Source: Alistipes sp. CAG:268 (lineage in GTDB: Bacteria > Bacteroidota > Bacteroidia > Bacteroidales > Rikenellaceae). Taken from it: a DNA stretch of 32,785 bases. The stretch spans positions 105,629-138,413 of the forward strand of contig FR892005.1 in assembly GCA_000434235.1 (NCBI GenBank). The letters run 5' to 3'. Position numbers and translations under genes: made by a program. Under the pieces are notes generated by a model that did no database searches, was not told the DNA's origin, and saw only the letters and a program-made list of their open reading frames with translations. Shown here piece after piece: positions 6,333 through 14,537 of the stretch (its first letter is position 1; each line of letters starts with the position of its first letter).

Positions 6333-7466
6333 ATGAAAACGGTAGTTTCTGTTGTTTTGCTGACGGCAGTGTTTCTGGATCTGTCGGCTCAGAGTTTTAC
6401 GATCAGGGGTTGTTTTATCGATGTGGCCAATGATACGTTGTCGATCGGGTATGTCCAGCGTGAACCCGAAAAGCGGGTTGTGGATGTTGATGTCCCGGTT
6501 GATGCGGGCGGATGCTTCACTTACAGTTGTGATATTGGATATGCTTGTCTGGCGGAATTGACCATTCGGTCCAGTGGCAGAAAGGCGCATCTTTTTTTCG
6601 TCCCTGACGAGCGTGTGGAGATCGAGGGGCCCTCGGCCTCGATGAACGATTGGAATATCGGTGGTACGGCGTTTTATCAGAGGCAGGATCGTGTCCGGCA
6701 GTTGCTGTTGCCTTTCTACCGGGAATTCGACGCCGCACGGGCCCGGTATGACAAGGGTGTGGCCGACGGTCTTGACCGCGGGAGGCTCGACAGCATCAGG
6801 GCGGCCGCCTACAGGGACATAAACAAAAGGCAGTGGCGAGTTGCCCATCAATATATAATGGGGCATTTGGACGATGAGGTTTCTGTCCCGATTTTGCTGG
6901 ACCAGAACTGGCCCGACATATTGCCTGCCATCCGAAGTCTCTCTCCCGAAGTACGGTATGGGCGTTTTAAAAGCTATATCGATGGAATAGAGGGGATGTT
7001 TTCGCGGCTTGCCAAAGAGGAGAAGGCGGCAGCTGCAGCGACCCTGGAGTTGGAGGAGGGAAAGTCTGCTCCGGACTTTACATTGAACGATATGAACGGT
7101 AAGGCCTTCAGATTGAGCGCACTTTTCGGACAAGGCAAGTATATTGTCGTCGATTTCTGGGGGTCCTGGTGTTCCTGGTGCATCAAGGGATTTCCTGCAA
7201 TGAAAGAGTATTATAACAGATACAAAGACAAATTGGAAATTGTCGGCGTGGCATGTTATGATAAGGAAGAGCGGTGGAAGGATGCAGTAGTCAAGAACCG
7301 GGTTCCGTGGCTGCATGTGATTTCACCCGATGGGACAACCGAGGTCCGATACGGTGTGACGGCCTATCCTTTCAAGATCATTGTATCCCCGGAGGGAACG
7401 GTGATCAAGAGCTTCAAAGGCGAGACCGCAGAATTTTACCGGATGCTTGACAAACTGTTGCAGTAA
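6333..7466 (+). CDS. TlpA-like thioredoxin-fold oxidoreductase with DUF4369-type N-domain
   Basis: A 377-residue exported protein. A signal peptide covers about residues 1-20 (MKTVVSVVLLTAVFLDLSAQ), then a DUF4369-like beta-rich domain to about 150, a helical linker, and a C-terminal AhpC/TSA-TlpA domain from about 248 (APDFTLNDMNGKAF). The redox motif is W-C280-S-W-C283, where the family usually has CGPC or similar, and the cis-proline loop is AYPF. Such proteins keep periplasmic disulfides reduced or deliver electrons in Bacteroidetes. The frame opens at 6243 but the ATG at 6333 begins the signal peptide. Its base composition is clearly less GC-rich than the genes that follow, so it may have been acquired separately. 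It appears to be a single-gene unit. Confidence 0.85.
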   Translation: MKTVVSVVLLTAVFLDLSAQSFTIRGCFIDVANDTLSIGYVQREPEKRVVDVDVPVDAGGCFTYSCDIGYACLAELTIRSSGRKAHLFFVPDERVEIEGPSASMNDWNIGGTAFYQRQDRVRQLLLPFYREFDAARARYDKGVADGLDRGRLDSIRAAAYRDINKRQWRVAHQYIMGHLDDEVSVPILLDQNWPDILPAIRSLSPEVRYGRFKSYIDGIEGMFSRLAKEEKAAAAATLELEEGKSAPDFTLNDMNGKAFRLSALFGQGKYIVVDFWGSWCSWCIKGFPAMKEYYNRYKDKLEIVGVACYDKEERWKDAVVKNRVPWLHVISPDGTTEVRYGVTAYPFKIIVSPEGTVIKSFKGETAEFYRMLDKLLQ

Positions 7467-7604
7467 AAAATATGATCGGACGACATGGAAGGTCCGTCGA
7501 TGCATGCGGATCTGTAAAGAAGAACTGCCGGCATACCGGGTGCAGGGTCAATGCATGCTCCCGGTAATTGTCTATACTGATGCGGAGACCTCTCTCTCCC
7601 CAAA

Positions 7605-7632
7605 GCAGTCGGCCGGCCGGGCAGCCGGCTGC
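7605..7632 (-). terminator. Weak hairpin after the NA37 gene
   Basis: GCAGTCGGC (7605-7613) can pair with GCCGGCTGC (7624-7632) with one G-T pair. On the minus strand it starts at the stop codon of the gene ending at 7632 and is followed by only three T. It is GC-rich enough to fold but is a poor terminator by sequence. Confidence 0.35.
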
Positions 7633-8672
7633 TACTCCTCGTTTTCGTAGTAGACCTTGTAGAATTTGCCCTTTTCATCCTCGCCCTGCTCGATCAGGTT
7701 GCGGTTGCCGTGGACGTAGATGTGGAAGTTCCGGTCGAGTTTGATGACGCTCTTGTAGGAGCGCGTCTGGCGCTTCACGGCCGCGTCCGAGATGTCGAAC
7801 TCCTCCTCGATGCGGATGTCGCGCTCCTGTTCGTACTCCTGCTTGAAGCGGGTGAAACTCTCGACGACCTCGGGTTGCCGGATGACCTTCTGCGAGAAAT
7901 CCTCGAGCGAGAAGTTGTCCTGCGCCTGGAAGTAGGACATCGTGTCGTTGAGCAGTTCGGCCTGGTCGGCCTTCGAGACGTCGAACTCCCGGGCGAGCTG
8001 CCGGGTGACGTACTTCCTGCACATGGCCAGGGCGTTGTGCGTGTTGTGGTAGCTGTCCCGGCGCGGGCGAACGCGCAGGAAGTCGTCGGCCCAGTAGCGG
8101 GCCTCGGTACGGTTGGTGTTGTCCACGATCCGCACGACGAAGCCGGCGTCGCGCTCGAGGTTGAAGACGACCGCACCCTTGTCGAGCCGTTTGATGTCGA
8201 TGCCCTGGCACGTGGCGAGGTGCACGCCCTCCTCCCCGGCCCGGGCGTCGAGGAAGGTGTCGCGCGTCTCGGATTTGAAGAGCCCCACGGCATCGACCGT
8301 CTCCCCGCCGAGGCGGCAGGCGGAGAAGTAGACCACGTAGAACTCGCCGCCCTTGATCTGGGGCAGCGTGCCGCATTCGTAGAGGTGCCGGGCCAGACTG
8401 ACCGAGTGTTCGTGGAGCGAGGCGGGGTCGTCGAAGATCCTGCCGACGAAGTTCCACACCTCGTTGCAGGCCAGGTCGGTCTCGTGGTAGAGGTTGTAAC
8501 ACTCCTCGGATTTGAATCCGTCGAGAAAGTAGCTCGTGAGGGTCTGCATCAGTGCCTCGTCGGTTACCTGTGCCGAGAGGGCCGGCGATGCCATGAGGGG
8601 TTCGTCCTTGGCCTTGTTGCCGACCACGTGGATGTCCAGGGCCTCGATGCGGGTATCTTCGAAGTAGAGCAT
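7632..8672 (-). CDS. Nucleoid-associated protein, NA37/YejK family
   Basis: A 346-residue cytoplasmic protein that reads as the NA37 family (Pfam PF04245, YejK/NdpA type) over its whole length: conserved IEALDIHVVGNK near the start, the central FYVVYFSACRLGGETVDAVG and GLFKSE segment, and the C-terminal IKLDRNFHIYVHGNR region. Members coat the nucleoid; their exact role in Bacteroidetes is unknown. An upstream TTG at 8696 could extend the protein by eight residues, but the ATG at 8672 is preferred because it starts the conserved sequence and leaves room for a promoter box at 8701-8694. The gene is housekeeping in character and unrelated to the glycan operon. Confidence 0.88.
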   Translation of the reverse strand: MLYFEDTRIEALDIHVVGNKAKDEPLMASPALSAQVTDEALMQTLTSYFLDGFKSEECYNLYHETDLACNEVWNFVGRIFDDPASLHEHSVSLARHLYECGTLPQIKGGEFYVVYFSACRLGGETVDAVGLFKSETRDTFLDARAGEEGVHLATCQGIDIKRLDKGAVVFNLERDAGFVVRIVDNTNRTEARYWADDFLRVRPRRDSYHNTHNALAMCRKYVTRQLAREFDVSKADQAELLNDTMSYFQAQDNFSLEDFSQKVIRQPEVVESFTRFKQEYEQERDIRIEEEFDISDAAVKRQTRSYKSVIKLDRNFHIYVHGNRNLIEQGEDEKGKFYKVYYENEE

Positions 8673-8693
8673 GTCCGGAAATTTTTGGGAGTG

Positions 8694-8701
8694 CAAAGAT
8701 G
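8694..8701 (-). promoter_or_regulatory. Possible -7 box for the NA37 gene
   Basis: CATCTTTG on the minus strand matches TAnnTTTG at all but the first base and lies 21 bases upstream of the chosen ATG. No clear -33 box. Confidence 0.3.
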
Positions 8702-8767
8702 GCGATTTTTCCCCGTTCGGTCAAGCCGCCCGGGACTTTCCCTCCCTCCGGAGCCGCGGGTGGAGGG

Positions 8768-9610
8768 TCAGATGATCATCTGTGTGAACCGTCGGTACTC
8801 CTTCGGGGTGTAGGCGTAGCGCTTCTTGAAGATCTTGTAGAAGTGGGCGAGGCTCGAGAAGCCGCAGTTGCGGCTGATCTCCTTGATCGGCATGTCGGTC
8901 ATGATGAGCTGGGTGCGGGCATACTCCATCTTCTGGTCGTTGATCAGTTCGGAGAGTGTCATCGAGGTATGTTTGCGCACCACGCGGTTTACATAGTCGA
9001 TATTCTTGTTGCACAGGGCGGCGAACTCCGAACCCCCCCCCTTGAAATAGCCGGGCTTGTTGAATTCGTTGATGGCGTTTTTCAACCACTGGGGCATGCC
9101 TTCGGCACTCATCTTCGTCTCGTAGTCGGTCAGCAGACGGAAAATGAAGAGCAGGAACCCGTCGAGCTGCATGTACGAGCGTTCGTGTTTCATGCACTCC
9201 TCGCCGCGGGCCGAAATGCGGCGGATGGTGTTCATCGGCAGGTTCAGCTGGACGGGCAGCGCCGAGTCGGTCCAGAAAAACATGCCGCCCTTGGGGAAGT
9301 AGCGGTTACGGTAGAGTTCGAGCGATTCGAGCGAAAAGGCGACATTCATCAGCGTGATTCCTTCGGGCGACGGGTAGTAGGCGTGCGAGTCCGTCGGTCG
9401 GATCATGATCAGATCGCCGGCCGAAAGGGCGATCTGCTGCCCGTTCACAAAGTGTTTTCCGCTCCCTTTTTCGATCCATGCGATCTCGGCATAATCGTGA
9501 TAGTGTAATGAAATGTCGTGCCGCGACGTGAGATTCACCCGGGCGATATGGTACTTTTCGTCGCCTCGCAGGAAGTCGGACAACCGGAACAAAGATCCCT
9601 GACTGTACAT
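8768..9610 (-). CDS. AraC-family transcription regulator of the glycan locus
   Basis: A 280-residue soluble regulator. The N-terminal cupin-like sensor domain spans about residues 20-110 (LHYHDYAEIAWIEKGSGKHF, then SAGDLIMIRP). The C-terminal AraC DNA-binding domain spans about 185-278 with two helix-turn-helix units (MTLSELINDQKMEYARTQLI and IKEISRNCGFSSLAHFYKIF) and the family ending YTPKEYRRF. It is transcribed away from the susC operon with 250 bases between the two starts. It probably binds a sugar released from the target glycan and activates the operon. This is notable because many PULs use a hybrid two-component or an ECF sigma/anti-sigma pair instead. Regulation of the operon is inferred from position. 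Confidence 0.88.
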   Translation of the reverse strand: MYSQGSLFRLSDFLRGDEKYHIARVNLTSRHDISLHYHDYAEIAWIEKGSGKHFVNGQQIALSAGDLIMIRPTDSHAYYPSPEGITLMNVAFSLESLELYRNRYFPKGGMFFWTDSALPVQLNLPMNTIRRISARGEECMKHERSYMQLDGFLLFIFRLLTDYETKMSAEGMPQWLKNAINEFNKPGYFKGGGSEFAALCNKNIDYVNRVVRKHTSMTLSELINDQKMEYARTQLIMTDMPIKEISRNCGFSSLAHFYKIFKKRYAYTPKEYRRFTQMII

Positions 9611-9666
9611 GAAAATTATTTTTTAAACGATTAAAAAGCGAGAAGCGCGGCTCCTATTCTCCAAAA

Positions 9667-9674
9667 CAAATATA
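9667..9674 (-). promoter_or_regulatory. -7 box for the AraC-type regulator
   Basis: TATATTTG on the minus strand is a full TAnnTTTG match, 57 bases upstream of the regulator ATG. It is the same octamer as the divergent susC box at 9795-9802. No -33 TTTG is seen. Confidence 0.5.
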
Positions 9675-9754
9675 CGGAAAAAATCGGGAGCTTTCCTGCG
9701 GAGGGGTGCGCGGAAAAAACGAAAATGTCGGAATAACGCAATAAATATACAAGA

Positions 9755-9772
9755 GACGACAAAAAAGTCGTC
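9755..9772. promoter_or_regulatory. Inverted repeat next to the susC promoter, candidate operator
   Basis: GACGAC (9755-9760), six A, GTCGTC (9767-9772) form a perfect palindrome that ends where the -33 element of the susC promoter should be. The promoter itself lacks a -33 TTTG, as expected when an activator bound here recruits polymerase. It could be a short hairpin, but it is too far upstream of the start site to be in the mRNA. Confidence 0.45.
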
Positions 9773-9794
9773 AGATCGCAATCCTTAATAGGTC

Positions 9795-9802
9795 TATATT
9801 TG
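9795..9802 (+). promoter_or_regulatory. -7 box for the susC operon
   Basis: TATATTTG matches TAnnTTTG exactly and lies 58 bases before the susC ATG. Transcription would start near 9809 and cover all nine genes down to the hairpin at 31253. Confidence 0.55.
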
Positions 9803-9860
9803 TCCATGGAGTGAGAACCCTGTTTCAGTAAACCGACATGTTGAACCTTAAACCCAAACC

Positions 9861-12800
9861 ATGATGAACAATCTCAACTACCAACCGACATCGAATCCGG
9901 TTCGGAGCCTTCTGGGCAAGTGGATCGGTTTTGTGTTCTGTTTTTTGTGTGTGGCTGTACTCGGAATGACCTCCGAGGCCAGTGCGGCTCCGGCGAAAGT
10001 CGTTCGGGGCAAAGTCGTCGATTCGGACAACCGGCCCGTCGTCGGGGTCACGGTGCTCGAGTTGAACACGACCAACGGTACGACGACCGACATCAACGGC
10101 GACTACCAGCTTACGGTCAAGGGTCCGGAGCCCGTCCTGCAGTTCTCCTATATAGGATATGAGTCGCAGGAGGTGGCCGTCGGCACCAAGACGGTCATCA
10201 ACATCACCTTTGCCAGCGACAACGTCCAGCTGGACGACGTGGTGGTCGTCGGCTACGGTACGATGCGCAAGAAGGATGTCACGGGATCGATCGCGAAGGT
10301 CAATATGGACGAAAAGGCCACCTTCGCCAACACCAACGTGCTGCAGTCGCTGCAGGGTGCGATTCCGGGTCTGAACATCGGCATGACTACGGGCGCCGGT
10401 ACCGAGCCCGAGATGACCGTCCGCAGCACGACCTCGATCAGTGCCAGCAACAACCCGCTGGTGGTCGTCGATGGCGCGATCTACAACGGTTCGGTTTCCG
10501 ACTTTGCGCCGTCCGACATCCAGTCGGTCGATGTGCTGAAGGATGCCAGCTCGGCCGCCGTATACGGCTCCCGTGCAGCCAATGGTGTGATCATGATCAC
10601 CACGCGCATGGGCTCGACCGAGAAACCGACGATCCGGGTGAACAGCTACTGGGGCGTCAATACGAGCACCAACAAGCCCGACATGATGGACGGTCCGCAG
10701 TACATTCAGAAGATCCTCGACTACCGGCGTGCCCAGGGGCTCGACTACGACCGCGACAAGATCCTCTCCTACCTGAACGAGGCCGAGCGCGAGAATTACA
10801 GCAAGGGCCACACGATGGACTCCTACGATGCTGTAACCGATCCGGGCTTCGTGCAGAACTACAGCGTCTCGATGTCGGGACGCACCCGGACGACCAACTA
10901 CTTTGCTTCGGTGAACTACAACAACCAGGACGGTATCGTCATGGGTGACGACTACGACCGTTTCAGCGCCCGCCTGAATCTCGAGACGAACATCACCTCG
11001 TGGTTGAAGGTCGGCATGAAAGCTAACTATTCGGAGAGCGACTACTCGGGTGCCACGGCCGACCTGATCGCCGCCAACTACATGAGTCCTTACGTGAAGC
11101 TGCGCGACGAGAACGGCGAACTGATCCGCTTCCCGATGACCGACCAGCTGGGTATAAACCCGCTCGGCGAGTACGAGCAGGCACAGGATCTGGATCTGCA
11201 CAAGAGTCTGTTCGGCATCTTCTACGGCGAGGTGAGCTTCCCCTTCCTCAAGGGGTTGAAGTACAAGTTCAACTATTCGCACAACTACCGCTGGAGCGAC
11301 GTCCGCAAGTTCTGGGGAACCGATACCTGGACCGGAGCGCCGTCGGGCGGCAAGGGCAGCATTGCCAAGGGTGATGCCTCCGACTACATTGTGGACAATA
11401 TCGTGTCGTTCGACCGGAATTTCGGCAAGCACTACGTGAACGTCACGCTGCTCTACAGCTACGAGCACAACGAAGGAAGTTCGGTAACGGCCGCCGCCTC
11501 CGAATTCGCCAACTCGTCGCTGGGCTGGAACGCCCTCGACAAGGGTGCGGTGCAGACGGTCAGCTCGTCGGCCTACGACGACAACGGCATCTCGCAGATG
11601 GCCCGTCTGCATTATGGCTATGACAACCGCTACCTGGTGACCTTCACCATCCGTCGCGACGGCTATTCGCGCTTCGGCGCCGACAACAAGTTCGGAACCT
11701 TCCCCTCGGCCGCTTTGGGTTGGGTCGCTTCGCGTGAGGCCTTCCTGAGCGACGTGAAGTGGATCGACCTGTTGAAACTCCGCCTCTCGTACGGTCTGAA
11801 CGGCAACCAGGCCGTTTCGCGCTACGCCTCGCTGGCCACGATCAACACCAGCCGCTATGTGGACGGTCCGGATCCCATTATCACGCAGTATACCAGCTCG
11901 ATGGAGAACGCTTCGCTCTGCTGGGAGAGTACCAAGACCGCCAATATCGGTCTCGACTTCGCCTTCCTGAAGAGCCGCATTTCGGGTAGCGTCGATTTCT
12001 TCAAGTCGAAATCGAAGGACCTGATCATGCAGCAGTCGCTGCCCTACATGACCGGTTTCGGCAGTGTGTGGGCCAATGTCGGCGAGCTGAAGAACCACGG
12101 CGTGGAGGTGACGCTGACGACCGTCAATGTGCAGAACGAAAACTGGAACTGGACTACGACCTTCAACTTCTCGCGCTACCGCAACGAGATTACCAAACTC
12201 TACGGCGGCAAGACCGAGGACATCACCAACAGCTGGTTCGTGGGCTATCCCATCCACAGTTTCTACGGCTATGAGACCGACGGAATCTGGCAGGAGGGCG
12301 ACGACATCCCCGAGGGCTTCAAGCCGGGTTACTTCCGGATCAAGGATCTCGACGGGAAGGAAGGCATCACGCCCGACGGCGACCGCCACGTGTATGCCTA
12401 TGCAGATCCCAACTACCGATTCAGCATATCGAGCAACCTGACGTGGAAGAACCTCTCGCTCTCGTTCGTGATCAACTCCGTCCAGGGCGGCAACGGGTAT
12501 TACATGGCTGAGAACCCCTATGCGCTGAATCCGAATGCCTATTTCCCGGGGCGCATGAACATGGTGGACATGCCCTACTGGACGCCCGAGCGTCCCTCGA
12601 ACAAATACCCGACGATCGACTATTCGCCCACCTACGGACACTATTTCCTGCAGGATCGGAGCTTCGTGCGTCTGCAGGACCTCTCCATCGCATACGACTT
12701 CCCCAAGCGGATCCTGAACAAGATCGGCATGAGCGGACTGCGTGCCTACGTCAGCGGCAAGAACCTCTTCACGGTGACCGACTGGGTGGGCTACGATCCC

Positions 12801-12875
12801 GAAGCCGGACAGTCCGTATTCAACGGAACGCCCTCCATGCGCAGCTACATCCTCGGCATCGACATCACTTTCTAA
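9861..12875 (+). CDS. susC: SusC/RagA-family TonB-dependent outer membrane transporter
   Basis: A 1004-residue SusC-like transporter that imports oligosaccharides across the outer membrane using TonB energy. A signal peptide covers about residues 20-43 (hydrophobic GFVFCFLCVAVLGM, cut near ASA-AP). It is followed by the carboxypeptidase-D-like domain (VRGKVVDSDNRPVVGVTV, 48-110), the TonB box around 125-132 (DDVVVVGYGT), the plug, and a 22-strand barrel ending in the aromatic GIDITF. A long N-terminal extension (MMNNLNYQPT onward) precedes the signal; both adjacent ATGs at 9861 and 9864 are possible. It pairs with the SusD protein 27 bases downstream and heads the operon. The symbol is family-level only. 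Confidence 0.95.
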   Translation: MMNNLNYQPTSNPVRSLLGKWIGFVFCFLCVAVLGMTSEASAAPAKVVRGKVVDSDNRPVVGVTVLELNTTNGTTTDINGDYQLTVKGPEPVLQFSYIGYESQEVAVGTKTVINITFASDNVQLDDVVVVGYGTMRKKDVTGSIAKVNMDEKATFANTNVLQSLQGAIPGLNIGMTTGAGTEPEMTVRSTTSISASNNPLVVVDGAIYNGSVSDFAPSDIQSVDVLKDASSAAVYGSRAANGVIMITTRMGSTEKPTIRVNSYWGVNTSTNKPDMMDGPQYIQKILDYRRAQGLDYDRDKILSYLNEAERENYSKGHTMDSYDAVTDPGFVQNYSVSMSGRTRTTNYFASVNYNNQDGIVMGDDYDRFSARLNLETNITSWLKVGMKANYSESDYSGATADLIAANYMSPYVKLRDENGELIRFPMTDQLGINPLGEYEQAQDLDLHKSLFGIFYGEVSFPFLKGLKYKFNYSHNYRWSDVRKFWGTDTWTGAPSGGKGSIAKGDASDYIVDNIVSFDRNFGKHYVNVTLLYSYEHNEGSSVTAAASEFANSSLGWNALDKGAVQTVSSSAYDDNGISQMARLHYGYDNRYLVTFTIRRDGYSRFGADNKFGTFPSAALGWVASREAFLSDVKWIDLLKLRLSYGLNGNQAVSRYASLATINTSRYVDGPDPIITQYTSSMENASLCWESTKTANIGLDFAFLKSRISGSVDFFKSKSKDLIMQQSLPYMTGFGSVWANVGELKNHGVEVTLTTVNVQNENWNWTTTFNFSRYRNEITKLYGGKTEDITNSWFVGYPIHSFYGYETDGIWQEGDDIPEGFKPGYFRIKDLDGKEGITPDGDRHVYAYADPNYRFSISSNLTWKNLSLSFVINSVQGGNGYYMAENPYALNPNAYFPGRMNMVDMPYWTPERPSNKYPTIDYSPTYGHYFLQDRSFVRLQDLSIAYDFPKRILNKIGMSGLRAYVSGKNLFTVTDWVGYDPEAGQSVFNGTPSMRSYILGIDITF

Positions 12876-12902
12876 CCACAACGACCAATCAAAACCAATA
12901 CC

Positions 12903-14531
12903 ATGAAAACGATATATCATCTGCTTCTGGCCGTCGTCGCATCTGCAGGCCTCGTGTCCTGCAGCACGGACCTTCTGGACGAGAAACCGAAGAGCTCGTA
13001 CAGCCCCGAAAACGCCTATGTGACCCTGGCTCAGTTCAATCAGGCCATCGCTGACCTGCACCGTACGGTCCGCGACGAGATCTATTGGGAGACCGACGGA
13101 ACGGTCATCTGGGCGCTCTTCACCGGAACGGACCAGGCGGTCGATCCGACCGACCTGAATGCCGGCCCGTTCGCCGACTATTCGATGATCACCTCCTCCT
13201 ACTACTGGTTCTACCACTACTGGGTTCGCTATTACCGGCTGGTTGCACGCGCCAATACGGTCATCGACCGTGCTACGGCCAAGTGGTCGCAGCTGACGCC
13301 CGACGAGCAGCTCAGCGTCATCGGGCAGGCCAAGTTCTTCCGGGCCTATGCCTACCGCTGCCTGGCCAACCTCTACGGAGGCGTGCCGAAGATTGACCAC
13401 GAGGTGACCGCACCGCGCAAGGATTTCCAGCGTGCAACCCGTGAGGAGATCTATGACTTCTGCCGTGAGGATCTGGAATATGCCTCGAACAACCTCACCC
13501 GCGAAGCCGACGGCCGCGGCGGGATCACGGCCGGAGTGGCCGACCACCTGCTGAGCGAGATCTACATCTGCCTCGGTCGCTGGCAGGATGCCGTGAATGC
13601 CGCTACCCGCGTGATCGACGATCCGCAGTACGAGCTGATGACCGAGCGGTTCGGCACCCGCATGGACCGTCCCGGCGATGTGTTCTGGGACCTTTTCCGC
13701 ACCGGGAACGTGAACCGCGAGGACGGCAACAAAGAGACGATCTGGGCCTTGCAGTACGAGTTCGGTGTGCCGGGCGGACAGAACGGCAACATCCCGACGT
13801 GGAATGCCGGTTATCCGGGCGAGCGGGCCTGGGGACCGCGCTACTGGACGCTGCTCGACCCGACGGGTGCGGCCGGTACACTGGCCTGCGACAGCCTGGG
13901 CCGCGGTGCCTCCTACGTCCGTCCGACCTACTATGCCTCGACGGCCGTATGGAAGGGCGACGAGAAGGACATGCGCAACTCGGAGTACAACATCAAGCGC
14001 AACTTCTACTACAACAATCCGGCTTCGTCCTATTACAAGCAGCTCATCACGCGCGAGAACCTCTTCAACGAGGCCGATACGATCATGGCCTTCTATCCCT
14101 ACATCATGAAGGTGACCGACTATCCGCACGAGAGCGACTATACGCAGGCTCAGAGTTTCCGTGATGTGGCCGTCATGCGCCTGGCCGAGACCTACCTGCT
14201 GCGTGCCGAGGCCTATCTGGGCATGGGGCGGAAGGATCTGGCTGCGGCCGACATCAACGAGCTTCGCAAGCGGGCGCATGCCGAGACGATGTGCACCGAG
14301 GCCGAGGTGTCGATCGACTACATTCTCGACGAGCGGACCCGCGAGCTGCTGACCGAGGAGTTCCGCATGCTGACGCTGTGCCGTCTGGGCAAGCTCTACG
14401 AACGGGTGGTGAAGTACAACGACTTCAAAGCCGGAAAGACCATCTCCGAGCACAACAACCTCTGGGCGATTCCGCAGAACGAGATCGACGCCAACACCGA
14501 CGTGAAGATCGAGAACAACCCCGGATATTGA
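12903..14531 (+). CDS. susD: SusD/RagB-family surface glycan-binding lipoprotein
   Basis: A 542-residue lipoprotein with a lipobox at LVSC (C20), followed by STDLLDEKPKSSYSPENAY, the usual SusD opening. The TPR-like helical core is visible in AKFFRAYAYRCLANLYGGVPKI and in RLAETYLLRAEAYLGMGRKDLAAADINELRKRAH near the C-terminus, both hallmarks of the family. It caps the SusC barrel at the cell surface and captures the glycan. It follows susC by 27 bases and is followed within 6 bases by the DUF5703-type glycosidase, so it belongs to one transcript. Length is within the normal range. The exact sugar bound cannot be read from sequence. Confidence 0.95.
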   Translation: MKTIYHLLLAVVASAGLVSCSTDLLDEKPKSSYSPENAYVTLAQFNQAIADLHRTVRDEIYWETDGTVIWALFTGTDQAVDPTDLNAGPFADYSMITSSYYWFYHYWVRYYRLVARANTVIDRATAKWSQLTPDEQLSVIGQAKFFRAYAYRCLANLYGGVPKIDHEVTAPRKDFQRATREEIYDFCREDLEYASNNLTREADGRGGITAGVADHLLSEIYICLGRWQDAVNAATRVIDDPQYELMTERFGTRMDRPGDVFWDLFRTGNVNREDGNKETIWALQYEFGVPGGQNGNIPTWNAGYPGERAWGPRYWTLLDPTGAAGTLACDSLGRGASYVRPTYYASTAVWKGDEKDMRNSEYNIKRNFYYNNPASSYYKQLITRENLFNEADTIMAFYPYIMKVTDYPHESDYTQAQSFRDVAVMRLAETYLLRAEAYLGMGRKDLAAADINELRKRAHAETMCTEAEVSIDYILDERTRELLTEEFRMLTLCRLGKLYERVVKYNDFKAGKTISEHNNLWAIPQNEIDANTDVKIENNPGY

Positions 14532-14537
14532 TTGGAG

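Noticed and set aside
6180..7316. A 378-codon open frame opposite the thioredoxin-like gene
   Set aside because: The plus strand has signal peptide, CxxC motif and cis-proline in the right order; the minus frame has nothing recognisable.
7538..7565. ACCGGG/CCCGGT inverted repeat after the thioredoxin-like gene
   Set aside because: Only six bases per arm with no T run; I could not support a terminator or RNA.
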